Assembly (NCBI GenBank): GCA_029959615.1
Contig: JASCOD010000001.1
Coordinates: forward strand, 124,001 to 188,000
DNA length: 64,000 nt
Reading direction: 5' to 3'
Origin: Flavobacteriaceae bacterium PS02338
Lineage (GTDB): Bacteria; Bacteroidota; Bacteroidia; Sphingobacteriales; Sphingobacteriaceae
The notes under the pieces were generated by a model that saw only the letters and a program-made list of their open reading frames with translations, had not been told where the DNA came from and did no database searches. A program made the position numbers and the translations under genes. Positions 8,986-17,867 of this stretch are shown one piece after another. Numbering within the stretch: position 1 is the first letter of the stretch; each line of letters starts with the position of its first letter.

Positions 8986-9600
8986 ATGAAAAATATTATC
9001 ACATTATTCATCAGCATCATTTTGATTGGTGGTTGCAAAAAAGACGAACCAGCAGAAAAAGCAGATTTATATCCAGCGCAACCTGTCGTTACCGCTTCTT
9101 CTTCAGCTATAGCTGTTTTTCATCAGCCTACTGCTTTCTATCAAATGTATGTTTATAGATATGAGCCTTCTACTGGCCTATGGACCAATAGAATTACTGG
9201 GCATTTCTCAACCATTTCTACTGCTGATCCGAGTTTTATAGGTTTTGGAAATCCGAACGTATTAGATAGTGGAGCGCCAATGTTTGACATGGTACGTTTG
9301 TATAGTGCTTATACTGGAAGTACAAATATCAAAACTGTGGGTATCAACGTGGACCAAGTATTACAGTTTTTCCCTGATTATGAGGGCGCAAAAACAGGAA
9401 TTGTCAAAGTTAAAACTCAAGACGTAGTTTTAAGAACATCTACCGCAGGTAAAACAATTAGTATCGGCATAAGCGGCGGTGGCACCTATGATGAAACTTC
9501 TAAATTAATGGACTTAAAAGTTACCTTCAACGAAGCTGCCATTGGGGGAACTACCAGAACTTTCGATTATAAATTAAGCCCGACAGCACTTACACTTTAA
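8986..9600 (+). CDS. lipoprotein of unknown function, SusCD-linked
   Basis: 204 residues with a lipoprotein signal (Cys17 in ILIGGC, followed by KKDE). The body is rich in Thr, Ser and Gly and probably all-beta; the C-terminal part (KLMDLKVTFNEAAIGG, TRTFDYKLS) looks like a small beta-sandwich domain. I do not recognise the family. It lies 11 bp after SusD and 10 bp before the peroxidase ATG, so it is almost certainly cotranscribed. By position it may be a third surface component that binds the imported substrate, as in other Sus-like loci. Confidence 0.75.
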   Translation: MKNIITLFISIILIGGCKKDEPAEKADLYPAQPVVTASSSAIAVFHQPTAFYQMYVYRYEPSTGLWTNRITGHFSTISTADPSFIGFGNPNVLDSGAPMFDMVRLYSAYTGSTNIKTVGINVDQVLQFFPDYEGAKTGIVKVKTQDVVLRTSTAGKTISIGISGGGTYDETSKLMDLKVTFNEAAIGGTTRTFDYKLSPTALTL

Positions 9601-9610
9601 TTTTTTGAGG

Positions 9611-10741
9611 ATGAAAAGACTTCTGTTGCTTGCCGCAGTTTTAACAATTTTTGTATGTTCCTCGGCATTTTTGCAAAGTACGGAATATACAGTAGAAGAA
9701 CTGCGTGAGCTATACAGTGGCGATGCCAGCAAATGGCCAAAACCAGATCTACATGATGAAGCTAAACCTGGCTTCAAGGATATTGGATATTTAGGCAGAC
9801 CCACTTATCCTGTCGACAATCCTTTTAAAGCCGAAAAACAACAATTGGGAAAAATCCTTTTCTTTGATCCGCGTTTGTCAGTTTCGGGGCAAATTGCCTG
9901 TGCTTCATGCCACGACCCAGAACTAGGCTGGGGCGATGGAAGACGTGTTGCTTATGGTCATAGTCGCCAAACGGGAAAACGCAACGCAATGACTTTGATT
10001 AACGTTGGATTTTATGAGCAATTTTTTTGGGATGGGAGAGCCAGTAGTTTAGAAGAACAAGCGAAATTTCCAGTGCAAGATCATGTAGAGATGAATACTG
10101 ATTTAGCTACAATGGTGAAAAATGTAAAAGCTGTTGATGGCTACAAGCAATTATTTGCTCAGGCCTTCGGCACTGAAGAAATCACTTTGGATAAAATACA
10201 AAAAGCTATTTCCACTTTTGAACGCAGCATTGTGAGCACCAGTTCTCGTTTTGATTCATTCGTAAAAGGCAATAAAAAGATATTAAAAGATGATGAAGTG
10301 GTTGGCTTACATTTATTCCGCACCAAAGCCGGATGTATCAATTGCCACAACGGACCTTTATTCAGCGACAATAAGTTTCATAATGATGGCCAAGCTTTAT
10401 TAGGTTCCCGAATGGAAGATTTGGGATTATATAATGTCACCAAAAATTTAAAGGATGTAGGTGCTTTTAAAACTCCTTCGCTAAGAGAAACACACATTAC
10501 TGGTCCTTGGATGCACCATGGCAATTTTCCTTCTATCAAAGATGTAATTGAATTTTACAATTTGGGAAATCCAGTGACCTATCAACGGGCCGCTGTTATT
10601 CCAGATTCATTAAAAAATCCGAAATCGGCGATGCTAAAAAAATTAAACCTAACTTTAACGGAACAAATACAACTGGAGGCATTTTTGAAATCTATTACTA
10701 CACAAGTACAGAAGATTATGCCTCCTAAATTACCAGAATAA
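9611..10741 (+). CDS. di-haem cytochrome-c peroxidase family protein (MauG/CcpA-like)
   Basis: 376 residues from the ATG at 9611 (a TTG two codons upstream is less likely). Signal peptide at about 1-20. Two CxxCH haem-binding motifs are visible: CASCH (about 97-101) and CINCH (about 242-246). The block WDGRASSLEEQAKFPVQDHVEMN (about 140-162) and LRETHITGPWMHHGNFPSI near the C-terminus are family hallmarks. It acts in the periplasm, reducing hydrogen peroxide or oxidising a protein or small-molecule partner. It is the last enzyme of the SusCD locus, an unusual partner for a nutrient import system, and may hint at a redox-active or metal-containing substrate. Confidence 0.92.
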   Translation: MKRLLLLAAVLTIFVCSSAFLQSTEYTVEELRELYSGDASKWPKPDLHDEAKPGFKDIGYLGRPTYPVDNPFKAEKQQLGKILFFDPRLSVSGQIACASCHDPELGWGDGRRVAYGHSRQTGKRNAMTLINVGFYEQFFWDGRASSLEEQAKFPVQDHVEMNTDLATMVKNVKAVDGYKQLFAQAFGTEEITLDKIQKAISTFERSIVSTSSRFDSFVKGNKKILKDDEVVGLHLFRTKAGCINCHNGPLFSDNKFHNDGQALLGSRMEDLGLYNVTKNLKDVGAFKTPSLRETHITGPWMHHGNFPSIKDVIEFYNLGNPVTYQRAAVIPDSLKNPKSAMLKKLNLTLTEQIQLEAFLKSITTQVQKIMPPKLPE

Positions 10742-10757
10742 TTTAAAACGCTTTAAC

Positions 10758-10883
10758 ATGAATCTATTATTTCCAGAGGTAGCTATAATCGTTTATAGCA
10801 TTGTAATTTTGACATTTACTGTCTTAACTTTTTACATTATGATACTTTTAATTAAGCTATTACGCAAGAAGTTGAGAGAGTAA
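10758..10883 (+). CDS. 41-residue single-pass membrane peptide
   Basis: ATG at 10758, stop TAA at 10881-10883. The peptide begins MNLLFPEVAIIVYS, has one long hydrophobic helix (about residues 7-34) and ends in a basic tail (KLLRKKLRE). Short peptides of this shape (hydrophobic helix, Leu/Lys/Arg tail) are common in Bacteroidota, though usually unannotated. It starts 16 bp after the peroxidase stop and precedes the terminator at 11045, so it would be part of the same transcript. Function unknown; it might be a small membrane partner or simply a conserved micro-protein. Confidence 0.55.
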   Translation: MNLLFPEVAIIVYSIVILTFTVLTFYIMILLIKLLRKKLRE

Positions 10884-10894
10884 TTCAAAAACAA

Positions 10895-11084
10895 AAAGAG
10901 GCGGTATCAGATTTAGTGGCTGTCTTTCAGCTTAACTCAATGGTCAAATTAAGCTATTTACCGATACAAATAGCAGTAACACCGATACCTCGTTGGGGTG
11001 TAGCATTTAATGCCTACCTTTATCTAGAGAGCGTTAATTTAGATGGGGATGGGGCTTCGTTAGTAAGCCTCGTCCCTTTTTTTT
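10895..11084 (+). ncRNA. candidate structured RNA or structured 3' UTR
   Basis: This non-coding stretch holds several possible helices: GGTATC (10903-10908) with GATACC (10984-10989); hairpin GCTATTT-ACCGATAC-AAATAGC (10953-10974), whose loop octamer ACCGATAC recurs at 10981; hairpin 10997-11018 (GGTGTAGCATT pairing with AATGCCTACC); and the strong terminator 11045-11084. No reading frame of note crosses it. It could be a small RNA made by processing of the SusCD transcript or from its own promoter, or a stabilising 3' UTR. No known RNA family was recognised. Confidence 0.35.
11045..11084 (+). terminator. strong rho-independent terminator of the SusCD/peroxidase unit
   Basis: A 13-bp stem (11045-11057 with 11065-11077, including wobble pairs) closes a 7-nt loop and runs into eight T residues. 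It is the strongest terminator seen in the window. It ends the plus-strand transcript of the SusCD locus or of the candidate RNA. Confidence 0.9.
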
Positions 11085-11189
11085 AAGGTGCAATTTCTCC
11101 ATTCTTTCCTACTATCGCCATACTGGTCTTTAACACTTCCTATTAAAACCCATCAAGATTGAACCTTGCATAAATAAAACCCTAGTGTA

Positions 11190-11504
11190 GAGGTTCATTA
11201 TTCTAGCTTTTAGGTTAACCATCCTAGCTTAGAGGCAGAAAATTCTAGCTTTGAGGTAGAACATCCTACCTTTGAGGTTCATCATTCTAGCTTAGAGGTA
11301 GAACATCCTACCTTTGAGGTTAATTATCCTAGCTCAGAGGTAGAACATCCTACCTTTGAGGTTCATCATTCTAGCTTAGAGGTAGAACATGCTACCTTTG
11401 AGGTTCATCATTCTAGCTTAGAGGTAGAACATACTACCTTTGAGGTTAATTATCCTAGCTCAGAGGTAGAACATCCTACCTTTGAGGTTCATCATCCTAG
11501 CTTC
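11190..11504 (+). repeat. tandem array: 15 units of exactly 21 bp
   Basis: Fifteen head-to-tail 21-bp units without indels. From the fourth unit on, two types alternate, giving a 42-bp super-unit. Type A runs GAGGTAGAACATCC-TACCTTT and contains the hairpin AGGTAG-AACATC-CTACCT. Type B begins GAGGTTCATCATTC and ends TAGCTTA; a B variant has AATTATCC in the middle. The units differ by only a few point changes. The only reading frame open through the array (plus, 11214-11504, stop at 11505) would encode heptapeptides such as EVEHPTF and EVHHSSL, but it has no start codon. The array lies between converging transcripts. There are no spacers, so it is not CRISPR. Confidence 0.95.
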
Positions 11505-11586
11505 TAGAAATAATGATCAAATGCCGAGTACGAATGATTAAGCAATCTCCATGACCTACATCTCTAAAAGCGGCAAATCTCGTTGT

Positions 11587-12540
11587 CTAAAATACCGCTT
11601 TGGCAATCTCCTTAGTCTGATCTGGCTTACCCATCGTATAAAAATGCAGCACAGGTGCTCCAAATTCGATGAGTTCTTTACATTGTTTAATCATCGCTTG
11701 TGTGCCGATTGCTTTAGCTTCTGCATTGTTTTTAGCTGTAGATAAAGCTTCCGTAAGTTCATCAGGTAAGTCGATGTGAAAAATCTTAGGCAAAGCATTT
11801 ACTTGTCCTAAAGTACTAATTGGTTTTAAGCCAGGAATAATTGGTACGTTAATTCCATTCTCTCGGCATTTCCGAACAAACTCAAAGTATTTCTGATTAT
11901 CGAAAAACATCTGCGTTACGATAAATTCGGCACCTAAATCTACCTTTTGCTTCAAATATTTGAAATCGGTATTTAAGTTCGGTGCTTCGAAATGTTTCTC
12001 TGGATATCCGGCAACGCCGATACAAAAATCACTTTTGAAAGTCTCCACATCTTCATGCAAGAACTTCCCCTCATTATGGTTTTTGATGTGCGAAATCAAG
12101 TCTGTAGCATAAGCGTGACCTCCAGGAGTAGGCACAAAAGAACTATCCGCTTTTCGGGCATCACCCCTTAAAGCCAACACATTATCGATACCTAAAAACT
12201 GTAAATCGATCAATGCATTTTCGGTTTCTTCTTTGGTGAAACCACCGCAAATTAAGTGTGGTACAGCATCTATTTTGTATTTATGGATAATCGCCGCACA
12301 AATCGCAATAGTACCCGGACGTTTGCGATAAGAAACCTTCTGCAACAAACCATTTGGATGCTCTTTATAAATGTAATCTTCCCTTAACGAGGTAACATCT
12401 ATAAATGGTGGTTCAAACTCCAATAGCGGTTCTATTCCGTCGTAAATCCAATCGATACCTTGGCCCTTAATGGGCGGCAAAAGCTCGAATGAGAATAAGG
12501 TTTTACCCTTTGCGTTGTTGATGTGTTCTGTTATTTTCAT
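11587..12540 (-). CDS. metF: methylenetetrahydrofolate reductase
   Basis: 317 residues, a TIM-barrel flavoprotein of normal bacterial MetF length. It shows the N-terminal FSFELLPP (the conserved FEFFPP-type motif), DVTSLRED, the IDNVLALRGDARK folate-binding segment, GVAGYPEKH and the FIVTQMFFDNQKYFEF strand. It reduces 5,10-methylenetetrahydrofolate to 5-methyltetrahydrofolate in the cytoplasm, the methyl donor for MetH encoded upstream in the same unit. It is expected to be under the SAM-I riboswitch at 16872-16971. The start codon directly abuts an octamer repeat (12542-12581). Confidence 0.96.
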   Translation of the reverse strand: MKITEHINNAKGKTLFSFELLPPIKGQGIDWIYDGIEPLLEFEPPFIDVTSLREDYIYKEHPNGLLQKVSYRKRPGTIAICAAIIHKYKIDAVPHLICGGFTKEETENALIDLQFLGIDNVLALRGDARKADSSFVPTPGGHAYATDLISHIKNHNEGKFLHEDVETFKSDFCIGVAGYPEKHFEAPNLNTDFKYLKQKVDLGAEFIVTQMFFDNQKYFEFVRKCRENGINVPIIPGLKPISTLGQVNALPKIFHIDLPDELTEALSTAKNNAEAKAIGTQAMIKQCKELIEFGAPVLHFYTMGKPDQTKEIAKAVF

Positions 12541-12541
12541 T

Positions 12542-12581
12542 GGTTGTTTGGTTGTTTGGTTGTTTGGTTGTTTGGTTGTTT
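12542..12581. repeat. octamer microsatellite GGTTGTTT x5 before metF
   Basis: Five perfect tandem copies of GGTTGTTT (AAACAACC on the coding strand) end one base before the metF ATG, so the array forms the untranslated leader of metF. The motif GTTGTTTGGTTG recurs in inverted orientation at 13049-13063, next to the metH stop codon, so the two copies flank the four-helix-bundle gene. Confidence 0.95.
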
Positions 12582-12645
12582 AGCCTAAATGCCAGTTAAC
12601 TCCAAGCCCTAATAATCCCAAAAACTAATATCTTATTATAATATA

Positions 12646-13008
12646 TTATTCCTTATTTAAATATCTGATGTATCCGTTAATCAATTTTCCTAATACCTCA
12701 ATTTGCGTAATACTTTCATTCAATTGTATTTCTGAAATGAAGCCAATATCAAAAGAAACATATAGCTGCGTTTCTAATTCGTACAACGAACCTCTAGCAA
12801 TTGCTAAAAATTGAATTGTTTCCTTTGGATGCTGTCTTCCGGAACCTTCTGCAATATTAGATGGTACCGAAACAGCACATCTCCTAATTTGTGAAGTTAG
12901 TCCGTACGTTTCCTCTTTAGGAGATGTAGCTGTAAGTTGATAGATATCTGCTGCAAACTCTCTTGCTGTCTTCCAAACTTCCAGTTCTGTATATTTCTGA
13001 TAAGCCAT
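12646..13008 (-). CDS. four-helix-bundle protein (S23/IVS-like, Avd-related fold)
   Basis: 120 residues. The family signature is clear: LEVWKTAREFAADIYQLT near the start, YGLTSQIRRCAVSVPSNIAEGSGR in the middle (residues about 35-58), then LAIARGSLYELETQLYVS and a last helix with KLINGYIRYL. Such proteins are encoded in 23S rRNA intervening sequences and scattered in Bacteroidota genomes; the related Avd protein serves diversity-generating retroelements. Function of the stand-alone proteins is unknown. It interrupts the metH-metF unit and is bracketed by inverted GTTGTTTGGTTG copies, suggesting a late insertion. No reverse transcriptase is nearby. Confidence 0.92.
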   Translation of the reverse strand: MAYQKYTELEVWKTAREFAADIYQLTATSPKEETYGLTSQIRRCAVSVPSNIAEGSGRQHPKETIQFLAIARGSLYELETQLYVSFDIGFISEIQLNESITQIEVLGKLINGYIRYLNKE

Positions 13009-13048
13009 ATTAATATAAAACTATGCTATCCCAAACATCCAAAAAACT

Positions 13049-13063
13049 AACCAACCAAACAAC
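13049..13063. repeat. inverted copy of the GTTGTTTGG motif at the metH 3' end
   Basis: AACCAACCAAACAAC ends at the metH stop codon. Its reverse complement shares GTTGTTTGGTTG with the octamer array before metF (12542-12581). The two copies form inverted ends around the four-helix-bundle gene. Confidence 0.7.
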
Positions 13064-16000
13064 TAATATGCTAAATTAGGTGCCAACCACCTTTCCACTT
13101 CTTCTACTGTCAAAGCCTTCCTTAAAGCATAATCTTCTACCTGCTCTTTGCTGATCTTTCCCAATCCAAAATACCTCGACTCTGGATGCGAGAAATAGAA
13201 ACCACTTACTGCAGCTGTTGGATACATCGCATAGCTTTCGGTAATACGTAATCCAATCTTTTCCTCCGCTTCTAGTAAGGCAAACAAAGTTCCTTTTTCG
13301 GTATGCTCCGGACATGCAGGATAACCTGGCGCCGGACGAATACCGACATATTGTTCTTTAATCAAATCTTCGTTAGAGAAATGTTCGTCTTTAGCATAGC
13401 CCCAGTAATCTTTACGTACCAGTTCGTGCAGTTTTTCAGCAAAAGCTTCTGCCAAACGATCTGCCAAGGCTTTAACCATGATGCTATTATAATCGTCGAA
13501 GTTTTTCTCGTACTCAGCTACCAGTTCATCGCAGCCAATACCAGCTGTTAAAGCAAATCCACCAAAGTAATCTTGTACGCCACTACCTTCTGGCGCAATA
13601 AAATCAGATAAGGCATAATACGGCTGACCATCTACTTTCTCCGCCTGTTGGCGCAAAGTGTGAATCCTTACCTTATCGGCTTTGCCATTTTTCAGTTCTG
13701 GTGTTTTTGTTAACTGAGAACTTTCAACTGCCAACTGAATATCATCGCCTATGGCTTGTGCTGGCCAAAAACCAAACACTGCTTTTGCTTTTAATAGTTT
13801 TTCATCGACAATGCGTTTTAACAGAGTCTGTGCATCATCGTAAAGCTTTTTAGCTTCATCGCCCACGTTCTTATCTTCGAAAATACGGGGATAGCTACCA
13901 CGCAACTCCCAAGTATGGAAAAACGGTGTCCAATCGATATAAGGAAGTAATTCCTCTAAAGGATAATCTTCCAATACTTTGGTTCCCGTAAATGTTGGTG
14001 CAGTTGCAACTTGTGTTAAATCTATCTGGAATTTATTGGTTCTCGCTTCTTCCAAAGTTTTAAAACGCTTATCCGAACGTTTGTTCAAATGCGCTTCACG
14101 AGCTTTATCGTATTCTGCTTTGATTTGGTCAATGTAAGATTGACGCAATTCACCATTCATCAAAGTGCTACAAACCGTTACACTTCTAGATGCATCCAAT
14201 ACGTGAATTGCAGGACCCGAATAATTTGGCGCAATTTTCACTGCCGCATGTATCCTCGATGTGGTAGCACCACCTACAATTAATGGAACAGTAAAACCTT
14301 CACGTTCCATTTCTTTGGCAAAGTGAACCATTTCGTCCAAGGATGGTGTGATTAAACCACTTAAACCAATAATATCAGCATTTATTTCTTTGGCTTTTTT
14401 GATGATTTCCTGTGCAGGCACCATCACGCCCATATCTACAATTTCGAAATTATTACAGGCTAAAACTACACCCACAATGTTCTTTCCTATATCGTGTACA
14501 TCGCCTTTTACTGTCGCTAAAAGTATCTTTCCAGCCGAAGAACCTTGTGAAGCATCTGGATTGGCTAGTTTCTCCTCCTCAATAAATGGCAATAGATAAG
14601 CTACTGCTTTTTTCATTACCCTAGCAGATTTTACTACTTGTGGTAAGAACATTTTTCCAGCACCAAATAAATCCCCCACAATGTTCATTCCGTCCATCAA
14701 AGGGCCTTCGATTACTTGAATTGGTCGTGGATATTTCTGACGGGCTTCTTCTACATCTTCATCTAAAAACTCTACAATTCCTTTTACTAAAGAATGCGAA
14801 AGTCTTTCCTCTACAGCGTTTTGACGCCAAGCTTCGTCTTTGACAACTACTTTACCTTTATTTTTTACTGTTTCCGCAAACTCAACCAAACGTTCAGTCG
14901 CATCATCTCTACGATTCAACAGTACATCTTCTACCCTTTCTAAGAGTTCTGGAGCAATCTCTTGGTAAACCTCTAGCATCCCTGCGTTTACAATCCCCAT
15001 ATCCAATCCAGCGTGGATGGCATGATATAAAAAGGCAGAGTGCATGGCTTCACGCACTACATTGTTTCCTCTAAAAGAGAATGAAATATTAGAAACCCCA
15101 CCACTTACTTTAGCGTGAGGCAAGTTTTGTTTAATCCAACGGGTAGCCTCAATAAAATCTACCGCATAATTATTATGCTCTTCTAATCCTGTGGCAACGG
15201 TCAGAATATTTGGATCGAAGATGATATCTTGTGGTGGAAAACCTATTTCATCAACCAAAATACGATAGCTACGACTACAGATTTCTACCCTACGTTCGTA
15301 ATTGTCTGCCTGACCTTGTTCGTCGAAAGCCATAACTACTACGGCAGCACCATAACGCATTATTTTTTTGGCACTCTCTCTAAATTTTTCTTCTCCTTCT
15401 TTTAAGGATATAGAGTTAACGATACCTTTTCCTTGCAAACATTTCAGTCCCGCTTCGATTACTGTCCATTTAGACGAATCGACCATGATAGGAAGTTTAG
15501 CAATATCAGGCTCAGAGGCGATTAAATTCAGGAATTTGGTCATCGCCGCTTCCGAATCAATCATTCCCTCATCCATGTTTACATCGATGATTTGTGCACC
15601 GCCTTCTACTTGTTGTAAAGCTACGGCTAAAGCAGCTTCATAATCGCCACCTAAAATCAGTTTAGAGAATTTGGGAGAACCTGTGATATTGGTACGTTCA
15701 CCCACATTCACGAAAATACTTTCTGGGGTGATGGTTACAGGCTCTAATCCACTTAAGCGCAAGTATGGTGCAATGGTTGGAATTTTCCTTGGTTTAGAAG
15801 CAGCAGCTTTTTTGGCAATACAGCCAATATGGTCTGGTGTAGTTCCACAGCAACCACCTACAATATTCACAAAACCAGAAATGATAAAATCATCTACCAA
15901 GTGAGCGGTTTCGTGTGGCATTTCATCGTAAGCACCAAATTCGTTAGGTAAACCTGCATTTGGATAGGCAGACACATAACATTGTGCTTTTGCTGCCAAT

Positions 16001-16764
16001 TCCTCGATGTGCGGACGCATTTCCTTTGCTCCCAAAGCACAATTAAACCCAATACTCAATGGATTTGCATGTGCCACAGAGTTTAAAAAAGCTTCTGCCG
16101 TTTGTCCTGACAAAGTTCTGCCCGAAGCATCGGTAATGGTACCCGAAATCATGATTTCAAGTTTTCTTCCCACTACTTCTTCATATTGTTTAATGGCTGC
16201 AATAGCCACTTTTGCATTTAAGGTATCAAAAATGGTTTCAATCAATAACACATCAGAACCGCCATCTACTAAACCTCTGATTTGCTCATAGTAAGCATCA
16301 AAAAGTTCATCGTAAGAAATAGCTCTAAAGCCTGGATCGTTTACATCTGGAGAAAGCGAAAGCGTACGATTGGTTGGACCAATGGCACCAGCTACAAAGC
16401 ACTTCGTTTCAGGACTTTTCTCCATGAATTCTGTAGTTGCTTCCTTCGCTATCCTAGCACCCTCGTAACTCAGCTCGTAACTCAATTCTTCCATCCCGTA
16501 ATCGGCCATAGAAATGCGCTGCGTGCTGAAGGTGTTGGTTTCGATGATATCAGCGCCGGCTGCTAAATATTCCGTATGGATAGCTTTAATGATATCAGGA
16601 CGGGTGAGGTTCAACAAATCGTTATTACCTTTCACATCAGAAGGGTGATTTGCAAATCGTTCACCTCTAAAATCTTCTTCGGATAGGGTATAACGCTGTA
16701 TCATGGTACCCATGGCACCATCTATAATTAAAATACGTTTTTCTAGTTCTTCTCTAATGCTCAT
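13063..16764 (-). CDS. metH: cobalamin-dependent methionine synthase
   Basis: 1233 residues, full length for MetH. Domains in order: homocysteine-binding barrel (about 1-320) with zinc cysteines in GFNCALGA and GGCCGTT; pterin-binding barrel (about 345-630, [13 protein letters not shown]); cap and B12-binding domain (about 640-890) with the cobalt-coordinating His motif DVHDIGKN; and AdoMet-binding reactivation domain (about 900-1233, with [15 protein letters not shown]). It transfers the methyl group of methyltetrahydrofolate through cobalamin to homocysteine. It is the first gene of the unit metH / four-helix bundle / metF and is preceded by a SAM-I riboswitch. Confidence 0.98.
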   Translation of the reverse strand: MSIREELEKRILIIDGAMGTMIQRYTLSEEDFRGERFANHPSDVKGNNDLLNLTRPDIIKAIHTEYLAAGADIIETNTFSTQRISMADYGMEELSYELSYEGARIAKEATTEFMEKSPETKCFVAGAIGPTNRTLSLSPDVNDPGFRAISYDELFDAYYEQIRGLVDGGSDVLLIETIFDTLNAKVAIAAIKQYEEVVGRKLEIMISGTITDASGRTLSGQTAEAFLNSVAHANPLSIGFNCALGAKEMRPHIEELAAKAQCYVSAYPNAGLPNEFGAYDEMPHETAHLVDDFIISGFVNIVGGCCGTTPDHIGCIAKKAAASKPRKIPTIAPYLRLSGLEPVTITPESIFVNVGERTNITGSPKFSKLILGGDYEAALAVALQQVEGGAQIIDVNMDEGMIDSEAAMTKFLNLIASEPDIAKLPIMVDSSKWTVIEAGLKCLQGKGIVNSISLKEGEEKFRESAKKIMRYGAAVVVMAFDEQGQADNYERRVEICSRSYRILVDEIGFPPQDIIFDPNILTVATGLEEHNNYAVDFIEATRWIKQNLPHAKVSGGVSNISFSFRGNNVVREAMHSAFLYHAIHAGLDMGIVNAGMLEVYQEIAPELLERVEDVLLNRRDDATERLVEFAETVKNKGKVVVKDEAWRQNAVEERLSHSLVKGIVEFLDEDVEEARQKYPRPIQVIEGPLMDGMNIVGDLFGAGKMFLPQVVKSARVMKKAVAYLLPFIEEEKLANPDASQGSSAGKILLATVKGDVHDIGKNIVGVVLACNNFEIVDMGVMVPAQEIIKKAKEINADIIGLSGLITPSLDEMVHFAKEMEREGFTVPLIVGGATTSRIHAAVKIAPNYSGPAIHVLDASRSVTVCSTLMNGELRQSYIDQIKAEYDKAREAHLNKRSDKRFKTLEEARTNKFQIDLTQVATAPTFTGTKVLEDYPLEELLPYIDWTPFFHTWELRGSYPRIFEDKNVGDEAKKLYDDAQTLLKRIVDEKLLKAKAVFGFWPAQAIGDDIQLAVESSQLTKTPELKNGKADKVRIHTLRQQAEKVDGQPYYALSDFIAPEGSGVQDYFGGFALTAGIGCDELVAEYEKNFDDYNSIMVKALADRLAEAFAEKLHELVRKDYWGYAKDEHFSNEDLIKEQYVGIRPAPGYPACPEHTEKGTLFALLEAEEKIGLRITESYAMYPTAAVSGFYFSHPESRYFGLGKISKEQVEDYALRKALTVEEVERWLAPNLAY

Positions 16765-16871
16765 AACACGACTTGCGTTTGGTGTTTAGCGAATGAACGC
16801 TTTATCGCTTAACGCAATACTCAAAATTTATTGGCTTACTCTAAAAGCATGGAATTGGTTGTTCCCTTAAA

Positions 16872-16971
16872 CTTATCTTCTCTCGCCACTGCTGAGATTA
16901 GAAATTAGCACCTTGTTGGCACAGGTTGCTAAGACTTCGTTGGGTCTAGTCCCTCCGTCTTTCTTAATAAG
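16872..16971 (-). promoter_or_regulatory. SAM-I riboswitch (S-box)
   Basis: Read on the minus strand, the element starts CTTATTAAGAAAGACGGAGG and continues with GGGACTAGACCCAACGAAGTC, TTAGCAACCTG, AAGGTGCTAATTTC and CAGCAGTGGCGAGA, closing with AGATAAG, which pairs with the opening CTTAT (P1). The conserved order GAGGGA...GAAGYC...CAACC...GGTGCTAAWTC...GAnAGATAAG is that of the S-box. It ends about 107 nt before the metH ATG. It should reduce metH-metF expression when S-adenosylmethionine is plentiful. No obvious terminator is seen after P1, so control may act on translation or by an unseen structure. Confidence 0.95.
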
Positions 16972-17039
16972 CAATGCAAAGGTGCAACATCCGCGTATCA
17001 TTTCCAAAAATATCAGTAACACAACCAAATAAAATTACA

Positions 17040-17065
17040 AAGGCCACGCAAATTTGCATGGCCTT
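17040..17065 (-). terminator. terminator after the BI-1 family gene
   Basis: Stem AAGGCCA(C)GCAAA / TTTGC(A)TGGCCTT with one mismatch and no real loop beyond the centre. On the minus strand it is followed by TTTGTAATTTTATTT. It lies about 30 bp after the stop of 17093-17830 and separates it from the SAM riboswitch leader. Confidence 0.65.
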
Positions 17066-17092
17066 CGATATAAAATTTCGTTAAATTCTTAA

Positions 17093-17830
17093 TTAACGTC
17101 TATCTCCGAAAATACGTAGTAAAGAAAGAAATAAGTTGATAAAAGTGATATAAAGAGATAAAGCCCCCATTAAAGCTAATTTCTTACTATCAGCCAAAGC
17201 AACTTCATTTCCATATTCATCTAAGCCCTCACCAATCCTTTTGATTTCTTGCACCTTATAAGCGGTTAATGCAGTAAACACTGCAACACCAATAAAACCT
17301 AAGATGTAACCCAAAGTATCACTACCGATAAAGAAGTTAATTACACTTACTACCACTAGGCCAATTACAGCGGCCATTAAAATAGGTCCAAATTTGCTTA
17401 GATCAACATTGGTAGTGTAGCCCATAAATGCCATTACCGCAAAAATAATTGCTGCTGCCACAAAACATATTGCAATAGATGCAGAAGTATAGATTAATAA
17501 AACAAAGCCTAGCATTACACCAGTTAAGATAGAATACAGCAAAAAGATACCCACTAAAGCTGGATAAGATAATTTTTGCATTGCTGCCCCCATAAGCATC
17601 ACTAAACCTAGTGGTGCAAATATGGCTATGTATCCTAAAATTGTAAATCCTTTTTCACCTACTAGTTGAGATAATATCGCTGGAGAACTTACTAATCCAA
17701 ATGCAGAAACACTTGACACTAATAATGCTACGAACATCCATAAGAAAACGTTAGCGAAGAATTTTTTAGAAACCGATCTTTCTTGTACAAAAACCGAATT
17801 GCCCTGATATTGATAATTTTGTTGTTCCAT
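17093..17830 (-). CDS. Bax inhibitor-1/YccA family membrane protein
   Basis: 245 residues with a short hydrophilic N-terminus (rich in Gln/Tyr) and about seven hydrophobic helices from residue 28 onward (FFANVFLWMFVALLVSSVSAF, then GFTILGYIAIFAPLGLVML and so on). Family features include the FTALTAYKVQEIKRIG segment and the C-terminal LSLYITFINLFLSLLRIFG. Family members are inner-membrane proteins; one bacterial homologue (BsYetJ) is a pH-sensitive calcium leak channel, and E. coli YccA binds FtsH. The exact role here is unknown. It precedes its own terminator and lies downstream of a conserved unknown gene. Confidence 0.92.
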   Translation of the reverse strand: MEQQNYQYQGNSVFVQERSVSKKFFANVFLWMFVALLVSSVSAFGLVSSPAILSQLVGEKGFTILGYIAIFAPLGLVMLMGAAMQKLSYPALVGIFLLYSILTGVMLGFVLLIYTSASIAICFVAAAIIFAVMAFMGYTTNVDLSKFGPILMAAVIGLVVVSVINFFIGSDTLGYILGFIGVAVFTALTAYKVQEIKRIGEGLDEYGNEVALADSKKLALMGALSLYITFINLFLSLLRIFGDRR

Positions 17831-17867
17831 TATTAATTTAAATTGGTTAACGGATAAAAATACAATT

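Noticed and set aside
11190..11504. CRISPR array
   Set aside because: Units are directly adjacent with no unique spacers; it is a plain tandem repeat.
12646..13008. Diversity-generating retroelement (Avd-like protein)
   Set aside because: The four-helix-bundle protein is only related in fold; no reverse transcriptase, template repeat or variable repeat is seen nearby.
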